Origin: Alkalibacterium sp. | GTDB lineage: Bacteria > Bacillota > Bacilli > Lactobacillales > Carnobacteriaceae_A | Assembly: GCA_020832185.1 (NCBI GenBank) | Contig: JAFIFE010000014.1 | Span: 62,001-126,000 of the forward strand | DNA: 64,000 nt | Reading direction: 5' to 3' | Shown here: one piece after another, positions 1 to 9,903 of the stretch | How positions within the stretch are numbered: position 1 is the first letter of the stretch | How the letters are laid out: each line of letters starts with the position of its first letter | The notes under the pieces: model-generated | Databases searched by the model: none | What the model saw: only the letters and a program-made list of their open reading frames with translations | What the model was told of the DNA's origin: nothing | Program-made: the position numbers and the translations under genes

Positions 1-525
<525 letters not shown>

Positions 526-549
526 TCACCTTTATCTTTCTGAATTTTT

Positions 550-1128
550 TTATAGTGTTACTGAAACTTTTGCTGCGCGTAATACGCGGTCGTGCAGTTT
601 AAATCCTTTTTCAAAAACTTGAGCAACTTCATTACTTTCCTGTCCTTCATTGGCGGGCACTTGTGTGTATGCTTCATGAAAGTTAGGATCAAACGGTTTT
701 CCTAATGGATCTATGATTTCAATGCCTTCTTTTTCAAACGCTTGAAGTAAAGAGTTCATAACCATTTCGATCCCCTTTTTAAGGTTCTCGCCAGCTTCTG
801 TATCCACTTCAATCGTTAATGCCCGTTCAATATTGTCAAATGCCGGAAGAAGTTCTTTTGCTAAAGACTGAGAGCTGTAACGCTGCAAGTCTTCTCTATC
901 CCTTTGATTTCGTTTGCGGATATTAGCTAGTTCTGCCTGAAGACGATAATAGCGATCCGTCATTTCATTCAGTTCGTTCTGCTTCTCGTCAAGTTCAGAG
1001 GTCTCAGAGACTTCTTCGCTTGTGGATTCCAGTGTTTCTGTGTCTTTAGAATCATCAGCTGATTCGTTTTCAGAATGTCTGACATCCTGAGAATCATCTT
1101 TTAATTCCTTTTCATCTTTTTCATCCAC
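550..1128 (-). CDS. grpE: Nucleotide exchange factor GrpE
   Basis: Cofactor that makes DnaK release ADP. The 192-aa product has a strongly acidic N-terminal arm (about residues 1-50, rich in D/E/S), a helical dimerisation region (N-I-R-K-R-N-Q-R-D-R onward) and the C-terminal beta domain ending in V-S-V-T-L. The start is a GTG at 1128 with a GAGGA ribosome site 7 nt upstream. The same frame has the hrcA stop just before it, so no longer product is possible. It sits between hrcA and dnaK and belongs to the CIRCE-controlled class I heat-shock operon. Confidence 0.97.
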   Translation of the reverse strand: MDEKDEKELKDDSQDVRHSENESADDSKDTETLESTSEEVSETSELDEKQNELNEMTDRYYRLQAELANIRKRNQRDREDLQRYSSQSLAKELLPAFDNIERALTIEVDTEAGENLKKGIEMVMNSLLQAFEKEGIEIIDPLGKPFDPNFHEAYTQVPANEGQESNEVAQVFEKGFKLHDRVLRAAKVSVTL

Positions 1129-1149
1129 TTTATCTTCCTCATTTCCTTG

Positions 1150-2178
1150 TTATTCTAAATAGTAGTTCAACAATGTGTGAGTCAGTTGTTTTCTAAATAC
1201 ATCCAGTACGCCAAATGTCTCATCATAAGACATACTTGTCGGACCTAAAACAGCCAGAATACCAGTTCCATGCCCGCTTACTTTATAAGTCGCTGTCACT
1301 AAACTGAAATTAGTAAATAAATCATTATTCATTTCCTCACCGATTTTCACTTCGAAATCCTGATGCATATGGTCGATCAGCAAATCCAAATTCCCTTTAT
1401 TTTCAAGTAGCGTATAAAGTGACTTTAACTTTTGCTTATCCATATTGTCACTGAAATCCAGCAAGTTCATTTTACCAGAGATATGATACCGGTCCTCACT
1501 GGAGGAATTCAAAGCGGATTCTAGGGTTAAAAACATGTCCATTGCATTCGAGACATACTTTCTGATCAATAGCGGGATATCCCTCTGAAGTTTTCGTGCA
1601 ACTTCATTTAATGGAAGCCCCACTAAGTGATGATTGAAAATATTGGCCACTTTAGTCAAGTCGGATTCGTTGATCGACTTGGGCAGTCGGAACACTTTAT
1701 TTTCAATCGTCCCTCTGTCTGTCTGAATAATGGCCATCACATGATTATCATTCAAAGCCAGCAATCTAAAACCAGTTAATCGACTGGACTCTGCTTTGGG
1801 TCCCAATACTATTGCAGTATAGTTCGTCAAATCAGATAGAAGCTGAGCTGACTGATGCATGATATCGTCCATCTGCTTGACATGATTCCCTAGGACGTCA
1901 TTGATGACTTGCATCTTATCCTGAGCTACTTGCTGAGGTTTGACTAAATGATCGATATAAAAGCGGTAGCCTTTTAATGACGGCACACGTCCGGAAGATG
2001 AATGTGTTTTTTGAATAAAGCCCAGCTTTTCCAGAAAACTCATTTCATTTCTAATCGTTGCCGAACTGGCATCTACATCTAATTCATTCATAATCGTTTT
2101 AGACCCGATAGGCTGACCAGTAGATGTATACAACCGAATTAACGCATCAAGAATACTAATCTGTCTCTTTGTTAACAT
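1150..2178 (-). CDS. hrcA: Heat-inducible transcription repressor HrcA
   Basis: Repressor of class I heat-shock genes that binds CIRCE and needs GroEL for activity. The 342-aa protein starts M-L-T-K-R-Q-I-S-I-L, has a winged-helix DNA-binding region in roughly the first 80 residues (S-A-T-I-R-N-E-M-S-F-L-E is typical) and the GAF-like HrcA domain behind. I chose the ATG at 2178 because AAGGAG lies 8 nt upstream; the in-frame GTG three codons earlier overlaps that ribosome site. First gene of the operon with grpE and dnaK, about 85 bp downstream of a perfect CIRCE, so autoregulated. Confidence 0.97.
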   Translation of the reverse strand: MLTKRQISILDALIRLYTSTGQPIGSKTIMNELDVDASSATIRNEMSFLEKLGFIQKTHSSSGRVPSLKGYRFYIDHLVKPQQVAQDKMQVINDVLGNHVKQMDDIMHQSAQLLSDLTNYTAIVLGPKAESSRLTGFRLLALNDNHVMAIIQTDRGTIENKVFRLPKSINESDLTKVANIFNHHLVGLPLNEVARKLQRDIPLLIRKYVSNAMDMFLTLESALNSSSEDRYHISGKMNLLDFSDNMDKQKLKSLYTLLENKGNLDLLIDHMHQDFEVKIGEEMNNDLFTNFSLVTATYKVSGHGTGILAVLGPTSMSYDETFGVLDVFRKQLTHTLLNYYLE

Positions 2179-2264
2179 GTGCATCACTCCTTGGCACCTT
2201 TAGAGACTACTGACAGTTACAACACTAAATTAATTCTCACCACAATCTCGTTTCATTCATTAAA

Positions 2265-2291
2265 TTAGCACTCGAAACACTCGAGTGCTAA
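2265..2291. promoter_or_regulatory. CIRCE operator (HrcA binding site)
   Basis: TTAGCACTC at 2265-2273, a 9-bp spacer, and GAGTGCTAA at 2283-2291: an exact match to the 9-9-9 CIRCE inverted repeat bound by HrcA. It lies just downstream of the hrcA promoter, where a bound repressor blocks transcription. Confidence 0.97.
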
Positions 2292-2300
2292 CACATTTAT

Positions 2301-2329
2301 AATTTATCAAATAGAGTCAGTTCTGTCAA
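2301..2329 (-). promoter_or_regulatory. Promoter of hrcA-grpE-dnaK
   Basis: On the minus strand, a -35 box TTGACA (2329-2324), a 17-bp spacer and a -10 box TAAATT (2306-2301), a vegetative-type promoter. Transcription would start at the edge of the CIRCE repeat, the usual arrangement for this operon. Confidence 0.75.
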
Positions 2330-2332
2330 CAA

Positions 2333-3289
2333 TTAAATCTGATTTATTTTGACCTTTGCTAAACTTTCTTTTGCTTCTATCTGATCCTGATCCAGACGTT
2401 CAATCAATTCATCCACTGAGTTGAACTTGATTTCATCCCTCAAGTAGTCTACCCACTTCACCTGAACATCTTCTCCATAAATTTCTTCACTGAAATCAAA
2501 CAGATGGACTTCGATAGAATAGTTAGGACGATGACCAAATGTTGGATTATAGCCTATTGAGGCCATTCCATCATGCCACTCATTGTTAACATGCATTTTA
2601 ACGGCGTATACGCCTCTCTTAGGCACCATCACATATGGGTGAGGGTAAATGTTAGCAGTCGGGTACCCCAGGTCTCTTCCCCTTGCATCGCCATGAATAA
2701 CAAAGCCGCTTGTTTCATATATATACCCTAATAATTCATTCGCCTGGTCGATTTTCGCCTCACTAATATATCTTCTGATACGTGTTGAACTGATTTTATC
2801 TTTTTCGTCTGTCTTCTTGTTGACTTTAACTATGTCAAAACGGCCTTTTGCATAGGAATGTAATGTGTCCATGTTTGCAACATGCGCTTTCCCATAAGTA
2901 TAATCAAAACCAGCAACGACGACTTTGGCATGCCAGTTCACAATGTACTCGTTCACAAATGTCTGCGGCGAAAGTGCCCCAAACTTAGATGTAAACGCGA
3001 CTTCGTAAAGAATATCGACTCCCAGATGACTCATGATTTCTTCTTTTCGGTCCAGCGGAGTCAGGTAGTTCAGATTGTCAGGATCGAAATTTCTATAGAC
3101 AAACGCCGGGTGTCTGTTGAAAGTCATGACTGCACATTTCATATTTTTTTCCTTAGCCAGCTGGATGCCTTTTTTGATTACTGCCTGATGCCCTCTGTGA
3201 ACACCATCAAAAAAGCCTAATACCAGCACAATATCATTTTGATAAATCTCTTTTGGGTCATATGGGTGATGTATTTTAATAATTTCCAT
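2333..3289 (-). CDS. ribF: Bifunctional riboflavin kinase / FAD synthetase
   Basis: Makes FMN from riboflavin (C-terminal kinase) and FAD from FMN (N-terminal adenylyltransferase). The 318-aa protein shows the nucleotidyltransferase motif G-F-F-D-G-V-H-R-G-H near residue 25 and the kinase motif G-Y-P-T-A-N-I around residue 220. I start it at the ATG at 3289 (M-E-I-I-K-I-H); the reading frame is open further upstream but that would run into truB. It follows truB by 10 bp and is co-transcribed with it, a pairing conserved in Bacillota. Confidence 0.96.
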   Translation of the reverse strand: MEIIKIHHPYDPKEIYQNDIVLVLGFFDGVHRGHQAVIKKGIQLAKEKNMKCAVMTFNRHPAFVYRNFDPDNLNYLTPLDRKEEIMSHLGVDILYEVAFTSKFGALSPQTFVNEYIVNWHAKVVVAGFDYTYGKAHVANMDTLHSYAKGRFDIVKVNKKTDEKDKISSTRIRRYISEAKIDQANELLGYIYETSGFVIHGDARGRDLGYPTANIYPHPYVMVPKRGVYAVKMHVNNEWHDGMASIGYNPTFGHRPNYSIEVHLFDFSEEIYGEDVQVKWVDYLRDEIKFNSVDELIERLDQDQIEAKESLAKVKINQI

Positions 3290-3299
3290 ATTGCTGCAC

Positions 3300-4217
3300 C
3301 TACAATTCGTTCCGTAGAACTTTAATGGGTTTGATGACTTGATCTTTAGTCGGATGAACACCGTAAATAGCTACGGCCTTGTCCTTGAACATAAATACCA
3401 GTCGATCCTGAGAACCAGTTAAGTACTGCTGCCTGTCGAGGCGAGCACCATTTTTCACATTGCGGTATTCGTCTTCCGTCAATATATACTTTGGTAAATG
3501 ATTTAGAGCTGCTTCAAGAGGAAATAAGGCGTTGTCAATTTTCTCAGCATCCATCAACATCTTAATTTCTTCCAGTGTGTAAGCTTGCTCCCTCGTAAAT
3601 CCTCCACTTGATTCTCTGGTCAATTGAGACATGTGAGAAGGGTATCCTAATGATTTCCCTACATCAACAGCCAGCGTCCTGACATACGTTCCTTTCCCAC
3701 AATGTACTTCAAATGAAAAGGTGATTGTCTGCTCTTCCTCATTGAAAATCACTGAAGATGTACGCTTGAACTGATAGACACTTGCAATTCTTGAAGGCCG
3801 TTCCACTTCTTTTCCTTCTCGTGCATATTCATACAGTCGTTTCCCGTTTACTTTTACAGCCGAGTACATGGGGGGTGTCTGATGAATGTCTCCCACAAAC
3901 GTTTGCAGTACGCTATCGACTTCTCCCTCTGAGACAGGTTCCATCACTGGTTTCCGTTCCACAATCTCTCCAGAACGATCCTCAGTTGTAGTAGAAAATC
4001 CTAATGTGATTTCTCCAGTGTACACTTTTTCAGAATCCATCATATATTCGATTGTTTTAGTGGCTTTGCCAATTGCTACTGGAAGAACCCCATCTACATC
4101 CGGATCCAGCGTCCCCGAGTGGCCAATTTTTTTTGTTTTTAAAATCTTTCTTAATTTGTAAACGACATCATGACTTGTCATGCCTATTTCTTTCCAGACA
4201 GGTAGCAAACCTTCCAT
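3300..4217 (-). CDS. truB: tRNA pseudouridine(55) synthase TruB
   Basis: Isomerises U55 to pseudouridine in the T-loop of tRNAs. The 305-aa protein carries the catalytic motif G-T-L-D-P-D-V-D-G with nucleophile Asp38, followed by the TruB family core and a C-terminal extension that is shorter than a full PUA domain would suggest. First gene of truB-ribF, separated from rbfA by a hairpin terminator, so this pair may have partial independence from the nusA-infB operon. Confidence 0.97.
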   Translation of the reverse strand: MEGLLPVWKEIGMTSHDVVYKLRKILKTKKIGHSGTLDPDVDGVLPVAIGKATKTIEYMMDSEKVYTGEITLGFSTTTEDRSGEIVERKPVMEPVSEGEVDSVLQTFVGDIHQTPPMYSAVKVNGKRLYEYAREGKEVERPSRIASVYQFKRTSSVIFNEEEQTITFSFEVHCGKGTYVRTLAVDVGKSLGYPSHMSQLTRESSGGFTREQAYTLEEIKMLMDAEKIDNALFPLEAALNHLPKYILTEDEYRNVKNGARLDRQQYLTGSQDRLVFMFKDKAVAIYGVHPTKDQVIKPIKVLRNEL

Positions 4218-4256
4218 AGTATCCTCCTCTTTTGAGACAGCTTATTTAACCAAAAG

Positions 4257-4294
4257 AAAAGAGAATCTATGTCTATTAACAAAGATTCTCCTCT
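4257..4294 (-). terminator. Intrinsic terminator after rbfA
   Basis: Inverted repeat GAGAATCT (4261-4268) / AGATTCTC (4283-4290) with a 14-nt loop. On the minus strand it is followed by TTTTCTTTT; the plus strand also ends in a T run, so it can work both ways. It lies between rbfA and truB. Confidence 0.75.
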
Positions 4295-4332
4295 TTTTTT
4301 GCTTAGTTACTCAACTATTTTGTTAGAGAACT

Positions 4333-4689
4333 TTATTCCTCATGCTCTTGTTTTATTTGATTGAGGAGTGAGTCGATCTTGCTTCCGTAAGCAATCGATT
4401 CATCTCTTGTAAATTTCAGTTCCGGAGTTTTGTGAAGGGTCAGTCTGCTGCCTAGTTCTTTACGTACCAGACCAGTCGCTTTATCTAATCCCTCTTGAGT
4501 ATTTTTTACATCATTTTCTCCATCAGAGAGTGTGCTGTAAAAAATGGTCGCCTGCTGTAAATCGCCAGTTACATCAACTCCAGTGACTGTTACTCCGTCA
4601 ACTCTTGGATCTCTTACTCGTTTACGTAAAATATCAGTTACTTCTTTTTGAATTTCCTGAGATACTCTACCTACTCTATATTTCGGCAT
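4333..4689 (-). CDS. rbfA: 30S ribosome-binding factor RbfA
   Basis: Cold-adaptation factor that matures 16S rRNA and binds the 30S subunit. The 118-aa protein (M-P-K-Y-R-V-G-R-V) has the single KH-like RbfA fold, including D-P-R-V-D-G-V-T-V-T. The ATG at 4689 is preferred over an in-frame GTG three codons upstream because AGG lies 8 nt before it and the length then fits the family. Last gene of the rimP-nusA-infB operon; a terminator follows. Confidence 0.95.
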   Translation of the reverse strand: MPKYRVGRVSQEIQKEVTDILRKRVRDPRVDGVTVTGVDVTGDLQQATIFYSTLSDGENDVKNTQEGLDKATGLVRKELGSRLTLHKTPELKFTRDESIAYGSKIDSLLNQIKQEHEE

Positions 4690-4741
4690 ACTTTTCACCT
4701 ATCCTTTGTGTTCATTAATTCAATGAACTAAAATTAGTGAT

Positions 4742-7168
4742 TTATTTTTTGATTTCGACCATTTCATATGCTTCAATAACATCATCGATTTTGATATCGT
4801 TGTACCCTTCGATAGTCAGTCCACATTCAAAGCCTTTTTTAACTTCTTTAGCGTCATCTTTAAATCGTTTAAGACTTGACAGTTCACCTTCGAATATAAC
4901 TACACCATTTCTCACTAGTCTGATTGAGCTGCTGCGTCTGATGACTCCATCAGTAACGAAACATCCTGCAATCGTTCCAACTTTAGACACAGCGTAAGTT
5001 TCTCTTACTTGAACTTGTCCAGTTACTTTTTCTTCGAATTCAGGATCGAGCATACCCGTCATTGCTGCTTCGATTTCATCGATGGCATTATATATAACAC
5101 GGTGCGTGCGGATATCGACTTCTTCTCTATCTGCACTCTCTTTTGCCTGAATAGTCGGACGAACGTTAAATCCAATGACAATAGCTGAACTTGCAGAAGC
5201 TAATGTGATATCACTTTCGTTTATCGCTCCAACACCTGTGTGGATGATGTTGACTTTAGCGCCTTCTACTTCGATTTTCTCCAAGCTGGCAGCTAGTGCT
5301 TCAACAGATCCTTGTACATCTGCTTTTACGATCACGTTAACTGATTTCAGTTCGCCTTCTTCTAAGCTATCGAATAAGTTTTCTAACGTCACTTTATTCG
5401 TTGTCGCACGTTGAGCATCGGTTGCAGCTGCTGCGCGGGCTTCTCCTACTTGTCTTGCTGTTTTTTCATCTTCAAAGACGACGAAACGGTCACCTGCTTG
5501 AGGTGTTTCGTTCAGTCCAGTAACTTCAACTGGTGCTGAAGGTCCTGCACTTTTCACTCGACGGCCTTTATCATTAGTCATGGTTCTGACACGTCCAAAA
5601 GCATTCCCTATTACAATAGGTTCACCTTGGTGAAGAGTTCCCTGCTGAACAAGTAAAGTGGCAATAGGCCCTTTAGATTTATCCAGACGTGCTTCAATAA
5701 CTGTTCCTATTGCTAAACGCTTAGGATCAGCTTTCAGTTCTTCCACTTCAGCAACTAAAAGAATCATTTCCAGTAATTCATCAAGGTTCTGGTTGAACAA
5801 CGCTGAGATTTTAACAAAAATCGTGTCGCCGCCCCAGTCTTCTGGTACGAGTTCATATTCAGTCAGTTCCTGCATCACGCGGTCAGGATTTGCTCCAGGC
5901 TTGTCTACTTTATTTACTGCTACGATGATCGGTACACCCGCTGCTTTAGCATGGTTGATTGCTTCAATAGTCTGAGGCATAACCCCATCATCTGCAGCAA
6001 CGACGATAATCGCGATATCCGTGATGTCTGCTCCACGAGCACGCATAGTAGTAAACGCGGCGTGTCCAGGTGTATCAAGGAACGTAATCAGTTTACCCTG
6101 TTCTTCGACCTGATAAGCACCGATATGCTGAGTGATTCCGCCTGCTTCGCCTTCTGTTACATTCGTTTCACGTAATGAGTCAAGCAAGGTTGTTTTCCCA
6201 TGATCGACATGTCCCATGATCGTAACTGTAGGAGGACGCGTCACAAGGTTATCTTCATTGGGCTCTTCTTCGAAGAATGTATCGAAATCAGTTAAATCGA
6301 CTTGTACTTTTTCTTCAGTGTCCATGCCATACTCAGCTGCCAAAAGTTCAATCGTTTCTTTATCCAGCGACTGATTCTGTGTAGCCATTACACCCATCAT
6401 GAATAATTTTTTTACAATTTCAGCTGGTTCGCGGTAAATTTTCTTAGATAGCTCGACAATTGTCATGCCGTCAGTGTATTCAAGAACCTCTGGTAATTCT
6501 CTGTGCTTACGTGGTGTTTGAGAAACAGGAGCAGACTGCTGCTTTTTCCCTCTACGTTTTCTTCCAGATGGTCCGCCATGAATCCCTCTGTGCTGTCTTG
6601 AGTTACGCTTCTTCTTGTTTTCAAACTGCTGCTTTTGTTTCTCGTCAGTTGTACGCTTTGGCGTAGCATTAGTCTGAGCGGCAGGAGCCTGTTTAGCTGT
6701 ATTTTTCTTCGGTTGAGACGCTGGTTTCGAATTAGTCTTATTTATATTGGATTGTCCTTTACTACTATTAGATTTTTGGTTTGTCTGGTTATTAGGTTGT
6801 GCTGATTTATTCCCTTGACTTGCTTGTTGCTTATGCGCAGGTTTCGGTCTGTTATCCTGTTTTTGATTAGGTGTTTGTCTGCGGTCCTGATTGTTTCCTG
6901 ATTTCTGATTCGCGTGTGCAGCTTGCTTAGGTTGCTGACTGCTGTTTTTATGATCAGCAGCTGCATTAGGTTTAGATTGTGGTGCTTCAGTTTTCGGTTG
7001 AGATTTTGCAGGAGCCTGCATAGCTTTTTTCAGCTTGTCTATATCTCCATCATGCATTGTTGACATATGGCTACTGTAATCAATCCCTAACCCTTTAGCT
7101 GTTTCTAAAACCTTTTTACTGGCTACATCATTTTCCTTCGCGAATTCATAGACTCTCTTTTTGCCCAT
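4742..7168 (-). CDS. infB: Translation initiation factor IF-2
   Basis: GTPase that brings fMet-tRNA to the 30S subunit and promotes subunit joining. The 808-aa protein has an N-terminal IF2-N module ([12 protein letters not shown]), a long low-complexity linker rich in Q, N, K and P (about residues 50-210), a second IF2-N module, then the G domain from about residue 315 with G-H-V-D-H-G-K-T-T (G1), D-T-P-G-H (G3) and N-K-V-D (G4), and domains II-IV. The linker accounts for most of its extra length over B. subtilis IF-2. It sits between ylxQ and rbfA in the conserved operon. Confidence 0.98.
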   Translation of the reverse strand: MGKKRVYEFAKENDVASKKVLETAKGLGIDYSSHMSTMHDGDIDKLKKAMQAPAKSQPKTEAPQSKPNAAADHKNSSQQPKQAAHANQKSGNNQDRRQTPNQKQDNRPKPAHKQQASQGNKSAQPNNQTNQKSNSSKGQSNINKTNSKPASQPKKNTAKQAPAAQTNATPKRTTDEKQKQQFENKKKRNSRQHRGIHGGPSGRKRRGKKQQSAPVSQTPRKHRELPEVLEYTDGMTIVELSKKIYREPAEIVKKLFMMGVMATQNQSLDKETIELLAAEYGMDTEEKVQVDLTDFDTFFEEEPNEDNLVTRPPTVTIMGHVDHGKTTLLDSLRETNVTEGEAGGITQHIGAYQVEEQGKLITFLDTPGHAAFTTMRARGADITDIAIIVVAADDGVMPQTIEAINHAKAAGVPIIVAVNKVDKPGANPDRVMQELTEYELVPEDWGGDTIFVKISALFNQNLDELLEMILLVAEVEELKADPKRLAIGTVIEARLDKSKGPIATLLVQQGTLHQGEPIVIGNAFGRVRTMTNDKGRRVKSAGPSAPVEVTGLNETPQAGDRFVVFEDEKTARQVGEARAAAATDAQRATTNKVTLENLFDSLEEGELKSVNVIVKADVQGSVEALAASLEKIEVEGAKVNIIHTGVGAINESDITLASASSAIVIGFNVRPTIQAKESADREEVDIRTHRVIYNAIDEIEAAMTGMLDPEFEEKVTGQVQVRETYAVSKVGTIAGCFVTDGVIRRSSSIRLVRNGVVIFEGELSSLKRFKDDAKEVKKGFECGLTIEGYNDIKIDDVIEAYEMVEIKK

Positions 7169-7189
7169 TTAATCACCTTCCCATTCATT

Positions 7190-7489
7190 TTACAGCAACT
7201 TTTGAAGGGAATGCACAAAGCCTTTATCTAAAAGGGCGCATACTGTTCGTTCCTTCCCTAAAGCGTGGGAGACTTCTTCTCTGGAAAAAGTCGTTACAAC
7301 AGGCACGTTGTAATACTCACACTTATTCAAAAATTGCTTTCTTGTATTCTCACTTGCATCTGACGCAACAATAACTAATTTTGCCTTATTTGATCTAACA
7401 GCTTGAAGCACTAACGATTCTCCAGATATTAGCTGATTGGCTCTTTGCGAGAGGCCTATCAGATTCAAAGCGCGTTGTTTATTGCTCAT
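7190..7489 (-). CDS. ylxQ: L7Ae-family RNA-binding protein YlxQ
   Basis: Small (99 aa) L7Ae/L30e/S12e/Gadd45-family protein expected to bind kink-turn RNA; its exact cellular target is not settled. Visible features are the N-terminal L-N-L-I-G-L-S-Q-R-A and the alpha/beta core with V-I-V-A-S-D-A-S-E-N-T. I start it at the ATG at 7489 (M-S-N-K-Q-R-A), which overlaps the end of ylxR by 11 nt, suggesting translational coupling. It sits between ylxR and infB, its conserved position. Confidence 0.92.
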   Translation of the reverse strand: MSNKQRALNLIGLSQRANQLISGESLVLQAVRSNKAKLVIVASDASENTRKQFLNKCEYYNVPVVTTFSREEVSHALGKERTVCALLDKGFVHSLQKLL

Positions 7490-7775
7490 TTTCAATTTCC
7501 ATTCGTGCCTGTCTGTAATCAATGTATTCAATCAATTCATCATAGAAGACATCATCTACTTTTGCATTCAATGCTTGACTGATCAACTGCTTTTCTTTTG
7601 CTTTTTTTACTAACTCACTGTCTAAAGATATATAAGCACCTCTACCGTTTTTCTTACCAGTAGGATCGATTGAGACAACGCCTTCCTTACTGCGGACAAT
7701 GCGTACCATCTCTTTTTTAGGCTTCATTTCATTAGAAGCTATGCATTTTCTCATTGGAACTTTTCGATTCTGCAT
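7479..7775 (-). CDS. ylxR: RNase P modulator RnpM / YlxR (DUF448)
   Basis: A 98-aa DUF448 nucleic-acid-binding protein; family members are reported to bind RNase P RNA. Conserved features are R-K-V-P-M-R-K-C near the N terminus and the G-R-G-A-Y motif near the middle. The frame is open upstream inside nusA, but the ATG at 7775 has a strong GGTGGGG ribosome site and gives the standard family length. Fifth-from-last step of the rimP-nusA-ylxR-ylxQ-infB-rbfA operon. Confidence 0.92.
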   Translation of the reverse strand: MQNRKVPMRKCIASNEMKPKKEMVRIVRSKEGVVSIDPTGKKNGRGAYISLDSELVKKAKEKQLISQALNAKVDDVFYDELIEYIDYRQARMEIENEQ

Positions 7776-7797
7776 AATTCCCCACCTTAAGTTTACT

Positions 7798-9231
7798 TTA
7801 GTCTTCATCACTGTCATCTTCTGGGAAGGTAGCCTCTTCAACTTCATCAATTGATGCTTCTGAACCCTCTTCCTCATCATGACCATCTCTAGCTTCTGCA
7901 AATTCGATCAGATCTTCTGCATCATTCGGGTCTAGTTCCCCACCCTGGAAATCTGTTTCAAAAACAGGTTCTCCTGGCTGATCGTCTAGATCACTGACTT
8001 CTTCCGCAAGTACAGTTGAATCATCAGCATCTGAAACTTTTTCTGCATTTAATTCTTCAACTGATTCATCGTCCTTATCAGAGAAGAGCAATTCGTCATC
8101 TGACAGCAGTTCTACTTCCTTTACAGCTGACTCATCATCTTGGCTCAAGGCATCAAAGAAAGAATCGTCTTTCAACTCTTCCGCTTCCTGTTGCATTGAT
8201 TCCATATCAGATTCAGACTTGATATCGATTTTAAATCCAGTTAGCTTAGCGGCTAAGCGGACATTTTGTCCTCTTTTCCCGATAGCTAATGAGAGCTGGT
8301 AATCCGGAACAACGATCACACAAGAATGCTGATCTTTATCGAATTGGACTTCCAGTACCTGAGCTGGATTCAATGCGTTTTTAATATAGACGGCCGGATC
8401 TTTATCCCATTCGACAATATCCATATTTTCACCGTTCAGTTCATTAACGATAGCTTGAACTCGTGCTCCTCTTGGTCCGACACACGTTCCAACGGGATCC
8501 ACATTCTCATCTCTGGATGCAACAGCAATTTTAGAACGGTCGCCCGCTTCTCTTGCAATAGAAATGATTTCAACGATGCCATCATAAATCTCAGGAACTT
8601 CCTGTTCAAACAATCGTTTGATCAAGTTAGGATGTGTACGGCTGACGAACACTTGTGGGCCTTTAGTCGAGTTTTCTACATTACTCACGTATACTTTGAT
8701 ACGGTCATGAGTAGAATAGGTTTCATTCTCGATCTGATCACGCTTGGACAGCACTGCTTCAACTTTACCAAGATTGATATAGATGAATTTACTGTCCTGA
8801 CGTTCTACGGTTCCTGTCATCAAGTCATCTTCATAAGCAATATACTCATTGTATATGATAGAGCGTTCTGCTTCACGCATACGCTGCATGATCACTTGTT
8901 TAGCAGTCTGAGCGGCTATACGACCAAAGTTCTTCGGTGTAACTTCATATTTGATTTTATCGCCGACTTCATAAGCTCTATTTTTTTCTCTTGCTTCATC
9001 CAGGCTGACTTCCAGCTGAGAGTCATAGACGTCTTCAACTACTTCTTTAACCTGATTAACCGTGATCGTTCCTTTATCTTCATCAAAAAGCACTTCAACA
9101 TTTTGTGATGTTCCGTAGTTACGTTTGTAGGCAGAAACTAATGCTGCTTCAAGTGCTTCGATAACGATTTCTTTAGAGATGCCTTTTTCTTTTTCTAGTG
9201 TTTCAAGAGCAGCGGCCAATTCTTTACTCAT
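7798..9231 (-). CDS. nusA: Transcription termination/antitermination factor NusA with long acidic tail
   Basis: Binds RNA polymerase and RNA hairpins, tuning pausing and termination. The 477-aa protein has the N-terminal RNAP-binding domain, an S1 domain, and KH1-KH2 ending near residue 339 (S-L-A-I-G-K-R-G-Q-N-V-R-L-A). After that comes a 138-residue tail with 58 Asp/Glu and only a handful of Lys/Arg. B. subtilis NusA stops soon after KH2, so the tail is an addition; similar acidic C-terminal regions occur in other bacterial NusA proteins. Second gene of the operon after rimP. Confidence 0.97.
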   Translation of the reverse strand: MSKELAAALETLEKEKGISKEIVIEALEAALVSAYKRNYGTSQNVEVLFDEDKGTITVNQVKEVVEDVYDSQLEVSLDEAREKNRAYEVGDKIKYEVTPKNFGRIAAQTAKQVIMQRMREAERSIIYNEYIAYEDDLMTGTVERQDSKFIYINLGKVEAVLSKRDQIENETYSTHDRIKVYVSNVENSTKGPQVFVSRTHPNLIKRLFEQEVPEIYDGIVEIISIAREAGDRSKIAVASRDENVDPVGTCVGPRGARVQAIVNELNGENMDIVEWDKDPAVYIKNALNPAQVLEVQFDKDQHSCVIVVPDYQLSLAIGKRGQNVRLAAKLTGFKIDIKSESDMESMQQEAEELKDDSFFDALSQDDESAVKEVELLSDDELLFSDKDDESVEELNAEKVSDADDSTVLAEEVSDLDDQPGEPVFETDFQGGELDPNDAEDLIEFAEARDGHDEEEGSEASIDEVEEATFPEDDSDED

Positions 9232-9270
9232 GTTTAAACCCCTTTATTCAATTTTTCAGTATACCTAAAA

Positions 9271-9741
9271 TTAAAACTCAATAGCATATCTTGCTTTAGT
9301 TACATTCGTTTTAGGTATGTCAATTTCTTTGGTACGTGTTTTAATTTTCACTTCTAATACCAGCTTGTCCCCATCGAACGCTTTCAGATGCCCTTCATAG
9401 GCATCAAATCCTTCGAACTCGCCATTTAATCCTACATATATATACTTGCCGACAGCTTTATTAAAGTCTTCATCGGTTTTTATAGGTCGCTCAGCACCTG
9501 GAGAAGATACCTCCAGATAATAGGCATACGGAATCGGATCAGGTTCGATCGAATCCAGTTTTTCGCCTACTTTTTCACTAAAGACGGCACAATCATCCAA
9601 ATCTATTCCTTCATCTTTATCGATGTATAACCTTAAAAACCAGTTCTTGCCTTCTTTAACATATTCTACATCAACTAACTCATAACCTAAATCTTCTGCT
9701 ATAGGTTCTGATAGTACTCTTACTTTGTCTATTATGCTCAA
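9271..9741 (-). CDS. rimP: Ribosome maturation factor RimP
   Basis: Needed for 30S subunit maturation. The product of about 156 aa has the family core D-L-G-Y-E-L-V-D-V-E-Y-V-K-E-G-K-N-W and the C-terminal SH3-like part. Start choice: an in-frame GTG at 9750 lies only 1 nt from the AGGAG ribosome site, while the TTG at 9741 is 10 nt away, so I prefer TTG; the longer form (159 aa) cannot be excluded. First gene of the nusA-infB operon. Confidence 0.93.
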   Translation of the reverse strand: MSIIDKVRVLSEPIAEDLGYELVDVEYVKEGKNWFLRLYIDKDEGIDLDDCAVFSEKVGEKLDSIEPDPIPYAYYLEVSSPGAERPIKTDEDFNKAVGKYIYVGLNGEFEGFDAYEGHLKAFDGDKLVLEVKIKTRTKEIDIPKTNVTKARYAIEF

Positions 9742-9800
9742 ACAGGTCACTCTCCTCTCAAATGAGTACGACTTTTCGCAGCATTCGTCAAGGCTGTGAA

Positions 9801-9828
9801 AAAGAGTGAGCGGATTCGCTCACTCTTT
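9801..9828 (-). terminator. Intrinsic terminator after polC
   Basis: A 12-bp perfect stem (9801-9812 with 9817-9828) closed by a GATT loop, core GAGTGAGCG/CGCTCACTC. In the minus-strand transcript it runs straight into TTTTTC. It separates polC from the rimP operon. Confidence 0.85.
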
Positions 9829-9903
9829 ACACGGTCTATCTCGCTCGATTCGTCTACTAGTGTACCATACATACAATACCAAGGCAACTTTAAGCGGCCT
9901 GTA

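Noticed and set aside
8326-9108. 260-codon plus-strand ORF opposite nusA, and similar long antisense ORFs inside clpX, pyrH, tsf and others
   Set aside because: They lie fully inside strong conserved genes, have no ribosome site, and their composition mirrors the sense codons; shadows.
9756-9790. Promoter for rimP (TTGACG ... TACTCA, 17-bp spacing)
   Set aside because: The -10 is poor and the predicted start would leave almost no room for the ribosome site.
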